Origin: an uncultured Clostridia bacterium
Lineage (GTDB): Bacteria; Bacillota; Clostridia; TANB77; CAG-508
NCBI GenBank assembly: GCA_944390975.1
Contig: CALXRX010000009.1
Location: 1 to 63,891, forward strand
DNA length: 63,891 nt
Reading direction: 5' to 3'
Shown here: piece by piece, positions 57,103 through 63,891 of the stretch
Layout: each line of letters starts with the position of its first letter
Numbering within the stretch: the stretch's first letter is position 1
Translations under genes and position numbers: made by a program
Notes under the pieces: model-generated
What the model saw: the letters and a program-made list of their open reading frames with translations, nothing else
What the model was told of the DNA's origin: nothing
Databases searched by the model: none

Positions 57103-57479
57103 TATTCGTCTCCTTTATTTTCTGGTTTTATATCCTTCATTATATCTTTTAAAATAGAATCAATTTTTGCTCCATATTCAATAGAATCATCTAACTCAAA
57201 TATTAATTCTGGTGTAATTCTTAAATTAATTCTTTTAGCAATTTCTGACCTTATATATCCTGATGATTTTTTTAGTCCAGCAAAGGTTTCTTTTAAGTTT
57301 TTAGAGTTTAATATACTTACATATATTTTTGCATATTTTAAATCTGGTGTAATTTTAGCTTTTGTAACACTTATTAAACCTGTTATATTTGGATTATTAA
57401 GTTCATAATTAATTATATGACTTATTTCTTTTTTTAATTCCTCATTTATCCTTTCAAATCTTGTATTATCTTTAGGCAT
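57102..57479 (-). CDS. rbfA: Ribosome-binding factor A
   Basis: A 125-aa KH-fold 30S maturation factor. FERINEELKKEISHIINYELN, LKYAKIYVSIL and LRITPELIFELDDSIEYGAKID match the family. Sits between infB and nrnA. Confidence 0.95.
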   Translation of the reverse strand: MPKDNTRFERINEELKKEISHIINYELNNPNITGLISVTKAKITPDLKYAKIYVSILNSKNLKETFAGLKKSSGYIRSEIAKRINLRITPELIFELDDSIEYGAKIDSILKDIMKDIKPENKGDE

Positions 57480-57484
57480 AATTT

Positions 57485-60433
57485 TTACCCCCTTTTAGTT
57501 TCCTCCATTACATATACTTCTAGAGTATCTCCTTCTATTATGTCATTATAATCTTCTATTTGAAGTCCACATTCATAACCTTTAGCAACTTCTTTTGCAT
57601 CATCTTTAAATCTTTTTAAGGATACTAATTTTCCATCATGAATAACTACATTATTTCTAATAACTCTTATTCCAGCATTTCTTGCAACTTTTCCTTCTGT
57701 TACATAACATCCTGCAATTGTTCCAACACCACTAACTTTAAATGTTTGTCTAACTTCTGCATTACCTATTACTTTTTCCTCGTAAACTGGATCTAACATT
57801 CCTTTCATAGCAGCTTCAACATCTTCTATTGCTTGATATATTACTGAATATTGTTTTATTTCTACTTCGTCTTTTTTTGCAACTTCTTTTGCAATTGGAT
57901 CTGGTCTTACATTAAATGCAATTATAATTGCATTAGATACTTTAGCAAGTGTAACATCACTTTCAGTAACACCACCTACATTTGAATGTATTACTTTTAC
58001 TTGAACTTCTTCATTAGTCAATTTTTCTAAACTTTGTGTTACAGCTTCTACTGAGCCTTGAACATCTGCTTTAACAATTAAGTTTAATTGTTTTAAGTTT
58101 CCTTTTTCTATTTGACTAAATAAATCATTTAATGTTACTCTAGCTGTTGCATTTATAGATTTTTCTCTTTCTTGACGTTTTCTTCTTTCAATTAAATGTT
58201 TAGCTGTTTTTTCATCTTTTACTTCATAGAATGTATCACCTGCTGTTGGTACTTCTGTTAAACCAGCTATTTCAACTGGTGTAGATGGTCCTGCTTTTTT
58301 TACTCTTTTTCCTTTATCATCTGTCATTGCCCTAATTCTACCTATTGTAGATCCAACTACTATTGTATCACCTACATCTAAAGTACCACGTTGTACAAGC
58401 ATTGTTACTACTGGTCCTCTTGCTTTATCTAATTTTGCTTCTATTACAGTTCCTTTTGCTTGTTTATTAGGATTTGCTTTTAATTCCTTCATATCTGCTA
58501 CTAATAGTACCATCTCTAATAGAGTATCTATATTAATATGTTTTTTAGCAGAAATTTCTACAAATATTGTATCTCCGCCCCACTCTTCTGGTACTAAATC
58601 ATATTTTGTAAGTTCTTGTTTTACTCTTTCTGGATTAGCTCCTTCAACATCTATTTTGTTTAATGCTACAATAATTGGAATTCCTGCAGCTTTTGCATGG
58701 TTAATTGCTTCTATTGTTTGAGGCATTACTCCATCATTTGCTGCTACTACAAGTATTGCAATATCTGTTACTTGAGCCCCTCTTGCTCTCATGCTTGTAA
58801 ATGCTTCGTGTCCTGGTGTATCTAAAAATGTTATTTCTCTATCATTAATTTTTACTTTGTAAGCACCAATATGTTGTGTAATTCCTCCTGCTTCCCCTTC
58901 TATAACATTTGTTTTTCTTACAGCATCAAGTAATGAAGTTTTTCCATGGTCTACATGCCCCATTACTACTACTACTGGTGGTCTTGGTTGTAATTCGCTT
59001 TCTGAATCTTCTGTTTCATCAAATAAGATGTCTTCTTCTGTTACAGTTTCTTTCTTAATTGCTGTTATACCAAACTCTTCTGCAATAAGAAATGCTGTAT
59101 CAAAATCTATTTCATTATTAATTGTAGCAAGTACACCATAACCTAATAATTTCTTTATAACATCTGATGCTGGTTTCTTTATTTCTTGTGCAAAGTCTTT
59201 AACTGTTACTGGATCTGGTATAGTAACTTGTGTTAATTCAAATATTTTTTGCTTATTTCTTGGTGCTTCTTGCTTGTTATTATTATTTACTCTTTTTTTA
59301 TTTTTCTTACCTCTTTGTGTTGTTAAATCGTAGTAATCTAACATTCCTCCATCTTGTTCATCAAACATATTTGAAAGTCTATCTCTTTGTTTTAAACTTT
59401 TTAGTTTGTCTTCATCAAAGTAATTATCATTTCTTCTTTGTCTTGTATTTTTCTTTCCTTTATTTTCTTCAAATCTGTTTTGTTTTTGTTTGTCTATTGA
59501 TTTGTTATATTCTCTTACTACTTCTTTTTCAACAACATCTGTCATTATGTTTTTTATATTCTTTTCAATTCCTTTTTCATCAAGAGGCTTTTTATTATAT
59601 CCTTCTTTATTTCTAAAGCCATTATTTCTATTTTGATTGTTGTTCCTATAATTATTATTTCTGTTTTGGTTATTATAATTCCTTCCTTGATTATTGTAAC
59701 CATTATTTGAATTATTATTTTTATAATTATTATTTCTATTTTGATTATTATAATTTCTACCTTGATGGTTATATTCGTTTTGGTTTTTGTGTAAATTATT
59801 TTTTTCGTGAATTGGTTGATTTTCTTTTACTTTACTTTCTTCTTTTTTATCCTTTTTTTCAACCTCACTAGTACTTTGCATTTTTTCAGTATCTTTTTCT
59901 ATTACCTTTTCTTCTTTTTTTGCTTCTTGGGTAGATTCAGGAGTTTCTACTACTGTAGTAGTATCTTTTGCAGGTTGTGTTTTTTCCTCTTTTTTTAAAC
60001 CAAATAATTCACTTACTGTTAGTGGTTTAGTTGGTTTATTTCTATACACAATATTGTAATCCTTATTTGTATTTCTTTCTACAAATCCTACTTGTTTTTT
60101 ATGCTCTTCAATTTTTCTCTTTTTTTCTTCTTCTTCTCTTTTTGCCATCTCTTCATCAGATATTATAACTTCTCTTCTTATAATAACTGGTGCTTGTGGT
60201 TGTGCTTTTTCTTTTTTACTTTTTGTTTCTGTAGTATTTGCTTTTTCTTCTTTTACATTTTTCTTTTTGCTATTATTACTATTAAAACTTTCTTCTATTT
60301 TTGCTGCAACATCTTCCTCTACTGAGCTTAAATGATTTTTTACACTTATTCCCATGCTTGTTGCTCTTTCAATAATTTCTTTACTGGTTAAGTTAAGCTT
60401 TTTTGCTATTTCATGTATTTTAATCTTACCCAA
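57485..60433 (-). CDS. infB: Translation initiation factor IF-2
   Basis: A 982-aa GTPase delivering fMet-tRNA to the 30S subunit. An N-terminal IF2-N domain ([20 protein letters not shown]) is followed by a long linker with Lys/Glu runs and an Asn-rich tract repeating [16 protein letters not shown]. Next come the G domain ([26 protein letters not shown]) and domains II-IV. A TTG at 60431-60433 with GGGGGTG eight bases upstream is preferred; the in-frame ATG at 60448 has no ribosome site. It overlaps ylxQ by 8 bp. Confidence 0.95.
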   Translation of the reverse strand: MGKIKIHEIAKKLNLTSKEIIERATSMGISVKNHLSSVEEDVAAKIEESFNSNNSKKKNVKEEKANTTETKSKKEKAQPQAPVIIRREVIISDEEMAKREEEEKKRKIEEHKKQVGFVERNTNKDYNIVYRNKPTKPLTVSELFGLKKEEKTQPAKDTTTVVETPESTQEAKKEEKVIEKDTEKMQSTSEVEKKDKKEESKVKENQPIHEKNNLHKNQNEYNHQGRNYNNQNRNNNYKNNNSNNGYNNQGRNYNNQNRNNNYRNNNQNRNNGFRNKEGYNKKPLDEKGIEKNIKNIMTDVVEKEVVREYNKSIDKQKQNRFEENKGKKNTRQRRNDNYFDEDKLKSLKQRDRLSNMFDEQDGGMLDYYDLTTQRGKKNKKRVNNNNKQEAPRNKQKIFELTQVTIPDPVTVKDFAQEIKKPASDVIKKLLGYGVLATINNEIDFDTAFLIAEEFGITAIKKETVTEEDILFDETEDSESELQPRPPVVVVMGHVDHGKTSLLDAVRKTNVIEGEAGGITQHIGAYKVKINDREITFLDTPGHEAFTSMRARGAQVTDIAILVVAANDGVMPQTIEAINHAKAAGIPIIVALNKIDVEGANPERVKQELTKYDLVPEEWGGDTIFVEISAKKHINIDTLLEMVLLVADMKELKANPNKQAKGTVIEAKLDKARGPVVTMLVQRGTLDVGDTIVVGSTIGRIRAMTDDKGKRVKKAGPSTPVEIAGLTEVPTAGDTFYEVKDEKTAKHLIERRKRQEREKSINATARVTLNDLFSQIEKGNLKQLNLIVKADVQGSVEAVTQSLEKLTNEEVQVKVIHSNVGGVTESDVTLAKVSNAIIIAFNVRPDPIAKEVAKKDEVEIKQYSVIYQAIEDVEAAMKGMLDPVYEEKVIGNAEVRQTFKVSGVGTIAGCYVTEGKVARNAGIRVIRNNVVIHDGKLVSLKRFKDDAKEVAKGYECGLQIEDYNDIIEGDTLEVYVMEETKRG

Positions 60434-60749
60434 TAATTTCACCCCCATTAATTATTTTTTCAATTTCCAATGCAAAGTTTTTATTTTTTATTCCTATAAC
60501 TGCTTTGTTATTTTTCCCTATTGCATTACTTAATTCTTCAATTGTTCCAAAGAAAATAATTTTTGTATCGTTTTGCTTACATATGTCATCTAAATTTTTC
60601 TTCGTTCTTTGTGATGCATCTTCAGCTACTATTACTAGTTTAATTTTTTTTCTTGTAATTAAATCTATACATGCATCTGTACCAAAACAAATATCTCCTG
60701 CTTTTGTACATAACCCTAATAATCCAAATACCCTTTTTTTATTCGTCAA
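60426..60749 (-). CDS. L7Ae-family RNA-binding protein YlxQ
   Basis: A 107-aa L7Ae/L30e-fold protein: [29 protein letters not shown] and [16 protein letters not shown]. Binds K-turn RNAs. Conserved position between rnpM and infB. Confidence 0.92.
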   Translation of the reverse strand: MTNKKRVFGLLGLCTKAGDICFGTDACIDLITRKKIKLVIVAEDASQRTKKNLDDICKQNDTKIIFFGTIEELSNAIGKNNKAVIGIKNKNFALEIEKIINGGEIIG

Positions 60750-60999
60750 TCATTACACCTCTTAATTTCTCATAAATATCATTATCTATTTGCTGTTCAA
60801 ATACCTTTTCTAATCTTTTTGTTTTTATTGCGTTTTTTAGACATTCTATATTATTACATAAATATGCTCCTCTACCTGGCAATTTTCCAGTTTTGTCTAT
60901 ATTTATTTCTCCATCTTTATTTTTTACAATTCGTATGAGTTCTTTTTTATCTTTTTTTATATTGCATCCCATACATGTTCTTTGTGGCATTTTCTTCAT
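60739..60999 (-). CDS. rnpM: YlxR/RnpM RNase P modulator
   Basis: An 86-aa protein with PQRTCMGCNIKKDKKELIRIV and GKLPGRGAYLC, the family signature. YlxR was recently named RnpM for its effect on RNase P. Overlaps ylxQ by 11 bp. Confidence 0.93.
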   Translation of the reverse strand: MKKMPQRTCMGCNIKKDKKELIRIVKNKDGEINIDKTGKLPGRGAYLCNNIECLKNAIKTKRLEKVFEQQIDNDIYEKLRGVMIDE

Positions 61000-61028
61000 A
61001 TAGATACGCCTCCATTATATTTCTTAGT

Positions 61029-62153
61029 TTATTCTTCAACCTCTGTAACATTTTCTTCTTCATCTTCGTTTTCATTTTCATTTTGCATGTTTTCTATCAT
61101 TTTTCTAAATTGTGATTCAGATTTAATATCTATTTTTTCCCAATTTGTAAGTTTTGCAGCAAGCCTTGCGTTTTGACCTGCTTTACCAATTGCAAGTGAT
61201 AATTGATCATCAGGAACAATAACTTGTGCAAATTTTTCTTCTTCTTTTATATCTACTGCTAAAACTTGTGCTGGAAGTAATGCTGATGCAATATATATTG
61301 CTGGATCTTGATTCCATTCAATAACATCAATTTTTTCTCCATTTAATTCATTTATTATATTTTGAATTCTAACTCCTTTTTGTCCAACACATGAGCCTAC
61401 AGGATCTATATTTTCATTATTAGAATATACTGCAACTTTACTTCTATATCCTGGATCACGTGATACACTCTTTATTTCAATTAGTCCTTCATATATTTCT
61501 GGTATTTCAAATTCAAATAATTTTCTTACAAAATCTGGACATGCTCTTGATACAATTACTTGTGGTGTTCCTTTTACTCCTTTTACTACATCTTGTACAT
61601 ATCCTCTTATTTTGTCATTTACTTTATAGTTTTCAGTTGGAATTTTTTCTTTTGCAGGCATAATTCCTTCTAATTTTCCTAAGTCCATAATTACAACATT
61701 AGAATCTACTTTTTGAATTATTCCTGAAACAATTTCACCTTTTCTATCATTAAATTCTGTATATATTATTTCTCTTTCTGCTTCTCTTAATTTTTGAACT
61801 ATTACTTGTTTTGCTGTTTGAGCTGCAATTCTTCCAAAATCTTTTGGTACTATTTCAATATCTACTGTATCCCCAATTTCTAATTTTTTACTTATTTGCT
61901 TTGCTTGCTCAACATTTATTTGTAATTTAGAATCTTCTACTGCTTCTACTACTTCTTTTACTGCATAAAGATGTGTTGCTCCTGTTTGCTTATCTATTAC
62001 TACTTTTACATTTTCAGCAGAATCAAAGTTTCTTTTATATGCTGTAACTAATGCTGTTTCAATTGCTTCTATTACATATGATTTTTTTATTCCTTTCTCA
62101 TTTTCTAATTCTTCTAATGCTAAAATTAATTCTTTATTATCTATTGCCTTCAT
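61029..62153 (-). CDS. nusA: Transcription termination/antitermination factor NusA
   Basis: A 374-aa factor: N-terminal domain, S1 domain (about 135-200) and two KH domains (DPVGSCVGQKGVRIQNIINEL and LSLAIGKAGQNARLAAKLTNW). Ends with a short acidic tail. AGGAGG upstream. Confidence 0.97.
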   Translation of the reverse strand: MKAIDNKELILALEELENEKGIKKSYVIEAIETALVTAYKRNFDSAENVKVVIDKQTGATHLYAVKEVVEAVEDSKLQINVEQAKQISKKLEIGDTVDIEIVPKDFGRIAAQTAKQVIVQKLREAEREIIYTEFNDRKGEIVSGIIQKVDSNVVIMDLGKLEGIMPAKEKIPTENYKVNDKIRGYVQDVVKGVKGTPQVIVSRACPDFVRKLFEFEIPEIYEGLIEIKSVSRDPGYRSKVAVYSNNENIDPVGSCVGQKGVRIQNIINELNGEKIDVIEWNQDPAIYIASALLPAQVLAVDIKEEEKFAQVIVPDDQLSLAIGKAGQNARLAAKLTNWEKIDIKSESQFRKMIENMQNENENEDEEENVTEVEE

Positions 62154-62176
62154 TTTTCTTTATACCTCCTATTTTA

Positions 62177-62635
62177 TTAATCCCAATTATATTTTGTTTT
62201 TATTAATGAAATATTTTTTCTTTCTAAAGTAATTTCATTATTTTGAATTTCTAAAATAATTTCATTTTTAGTAAAATCTTTTAATATTCCGTCTATTTTC
62301 TTTTTGTTTTCTATTGGCTTAAATAAACTTACTTCTACTTCTTTGCCAATATTACTATTTAAATGTTTTTCTTTTCTTAAAGTTCTTTCTATTCCAGGTG
62401 AAGATACTTCTAAAAAATACTGTTCTTTTATATAGTCTGCTTTATCTAGTAAATCCATAATACCATCATTTACTTTTTCACAATCTTCTAAATCAATTCC
62501 TTTTTGATTATCAATAAATATTCGTAAAAAATAGTTTTTTCCTTCTTTTGCATATTCTACATCATATAGTTCATATCCTAAATCTTCAATTTTATTTTTT
62601 ACTAAATCTTCAACCTTTTCTTCAATATTTGCCAA
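62177..62635 (-). CDS. rimP: Ribosome maturation factor RimP
   Basis: A 152-aa factor: GYELYDVEYAKEGKNYFLRIFIDN, the YFLEVSSPGIERTLR motif and an Sm-like C-terminus. First gene of the operon; GGGAGG upstream. Confidence 0.95.
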   Translation of the reverse strand: MANIEEKVEDLVKNKIEDLGYELYDVEYAKEGKNYFLRIFIDNQKGIDLEDCEKVNDGIMDLLDKADYIKEQYFLEVSSPGIERTLRKEKHLNSNIGKEVEVSLFKPIENKKKIDGILKDFTKNEIILEIQNNEITLERKNISLIKTKYNWD

Positions 62636-62654
62636 TAAAAAACCTCCCTTTATA

Positions 62655-62690
62655 CAACCAAGGAGTGGGATTTGCTCCCACTCCTCTAGT
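62655..62690 (-). other. Strong hairpin in the rimP operon leader
   Basis: AGGAGTGGGA/TCCCACTCCT with a 5-nt loop, GC-rich for this genome. On the coding strand no T-run follows, so it is not a classical terminator; it may control stability or translation of the operon mRNA. Confidence 0.6.
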
Positions 62691-62710
62691 TTTCATATTA
62701 GTCAATAATT

Positions 62711-62739
62711 ATTATATCCTCATTTTTCCAAAAAATCAA
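62711..62739 (-). promoter_or_regulatory. Promoter of the rimP-nusA-infB operon
   Basis: Minus strand TTGATT (62734-62739), 17-nt spacer, TATAAT (62711-62716). Confidence 0.7.
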
Positions 62740-62801
62740 GCTTTTTTGGAATTTTTTTATATTCAACCTTTTTTATATTCAGTAAATGTAATACTCCATT
62801 T

Positions 62802-63891
62802 TTACATTTCAACTAATTCATATGGTGAAGTATTACTTCCATCTCCTGCATTTGTTTTTATTCCAGGTTTTAATGTTATAACTGGTCGAACTCCTGATTC
62901 TTTACAAGCCAAATAAGATTGATTAGAATAAACTCTCCAAAAATAGTAATTTATAGACATTCCTCCACTTTTATTATAATTTGTTAATGTAAAGCAATAG
63001 CCTCCATTGCTATCATGTACCACCATCCTTGATGCTAACCAGTACGTTTTAGGAATACCTGAAATACGTAAATTATCCATAGTCTCTTTATCTTTATTAT
63101 AATTTTCATCTGCAACTTTCCATCCAGAATCATAACTACCATTATATTGGAAATCTAATTCGACAGTTTCTTCTGTAACATCTTGTGGATTTAAAGGATC
63201 ACTTCCAACACATCTTCCTTTTATAGCATATTTAGGATTTATATAGTTTTCACAAAAAGTATTTAATGTATCTACTGCATTGTTATATCCTATTTTTGCT
63301 TTATCCACATTTATCTTATTGCCTAACAAGATATTATCTGTAACTGTATCAGCACTTATAATCTGCAATCCATAAACATCATCATTGTACAATACTTGCC
63401 ATAAACCTGTATAACTGCTTGTATTAAAGGTTTGGGTTGTATCTTGTCCTGTTTGTTCTGGAGTTAAGCTAAACGACTTAGCTTCTGGTGTATATTTAAC
63501 ATAATCTCCTGGTTGTACTACTGTACTTAACAATTCAAGTTCAACTGTTACTGTACAAGTTGCTTTTATTCCACTACCATCCTGAGCTTCTGCTGTTATT
63601 GTTACTTTTCCTTCTTGTATAGCCGTTATTGTTCCATTTTCTACTTTTGCTATTTCCGCATTGCTACTTGTCCATTTTAAATTTTTATTATATGCATCAC
63701 TTGGCTCTATTGTTGCAATTAAAGTTTCAGTTTTATTTACTCCTAAAGTTACCTCACTTTTGTTTAATGTTATCTTAGTTATTAATTGTTGTTTTGTCGT
63801 AAACTGTTTTCGAGTATTTATATTTCCTGCCTCATCTTTTACCCATACATAGTATGTTGTTCCTTGTGTTAAATTATCTATTGTTACATTT
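62802..63891 (-). CDS. Surface protein with BIG2 domain and DUF6273-type C-terminus (5' end off window)
   Basis: The open frame runs from the right edge to 62802 (about 362 codons visible). From the edge: an Fn3-like end (TTYYVWVKDEAGNINTR), a BIG2 domain (ITLNKSEVTLGVNKTETLIA, NAEIAKVENGTITAI) and the C-terminal domain PGDYVKY, VLYNDDVYGLQIIS, YWLASR, SGVRPVITLK, GDGSNTSPYEL. This last domain is a paralogue of that in the 11245 gene. Probably secreted. Confidence 0.85.
   Translation of the reverse strand, partial: NVTIDNLTQGTTYYVWVKDEAGNINTRKQFTTKQQLITKITLNKSEVTLGVNKTETLIATIEPSDAYNKNLKWTSSNAEIAKVENGTITAIQEGKVTITAEAQDGSGIKATCTVTVELELLSTVVQPGDYVKYTPEAKSFSLTPEQTGQDTTQTFNTSSYTGLWQVLYNDDVYGLQIISADTVTDNILLGNKINVDKAKIGYNNAVDTLNTFCENYINPKYAIKGRCVGSDPLNPQDVTEETVELDFQYNGSYDSGWKVADENYNKDKETMDNLRISGIPKTYWLASRMVVHDSNGGYCFTLTNYNKSGGMSINYYFWRVYSNQSYLACKESGVRPVITLKPGIKTNAGDGSNTSPYELVEM

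Noticed and set aside
59630..59780. CRISPR-like or satellite repeat
   Set aside because: The repeats lie in frame inside infB and encode an Asn-rich linker.

Overview
The window is AT-rich (roughly a quarter to 30% G+C by eye) and looks like a chromosome of an endospore-forming, low-GC Clostridia-type Firmicute, probably an uncultured gut lineage. It carries spoIVA, spoVT, ytfJ/gerW, DUF2953 and a gerA/gerB/gerC operon. It also has DUF421-DUF4363, ireB-ruvX, a threonine T-box and the rimP-nusA-rnpM-ylxQ-infB-rbfA-nrnA-truB operon.

Layout. 1-3.1 kb: tRNA-His, sortase, HIT protein and an unusually short alaS. 3.2-8.7 kb: spoVT, a KAP NTPase, comFC and recD2. 8.8-11.2 kb: an accessory patch (unknown gene, radical SAM gene, nucleotidyltransferase remnant). 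11.2-16.2 kb: pilin-like surface protein, ytfJ-DUF2953, two-component system. 16.2-24.5 kb: rluD-like, dnaE, XRE membrane protein, rqcP, CAP/SH3 protein, yrzB, ruvX, ireB, GAF/degenerate GGDEF protein. 24.5-29 kb: CpaE-like protein with AT-hooks, small membrane protein, PadR-controlled HAAS-SEDS fusion. 29-34.4 kb: an island next to tRNA-Leu(CAA), with two unknown genes, a leader/attenuator remnant, MazG, a DinD-Nudix fusion and a retron-like reverse transcriptase. 34.4-48.9 kb: deoB, thrS, pgi, dapA-HD-dapB, DUF421-DUF4363, holin-like protein, glmU and two large unknown proteins. 49.1-55.2 kb: spoIVA and the ger operon. 55.2-63.9 kb: the translation operon and a partial surface protein.

Main discovery candidate. 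Four conserved native genes (spoVT, comFC, recD2, spoIVA) each need a +1 shift to give their full family-like product. In all four the shift falls exactly on an in-frame CGG codon followed by A: the C must be skipped so that GGA (Gly) is read. By manual scan these are the only in-frame CGG codons I found in the native genes of the window. Four foreign-looking genes in the two accessory patches use CGG as ordinary arginine. This points to CGG, or the quadruplet CGGA, being a +1 recoding signal in this lineage. I know of no published description of it but could not search.

Second candidate. The tRNA-Leu-proximal cassette of a retron-like RT, a DinD-Nudix fusion and MazG looks like an undescribed nucleotide-targeting defence module. 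No convincing msr-msd RNA was seen.
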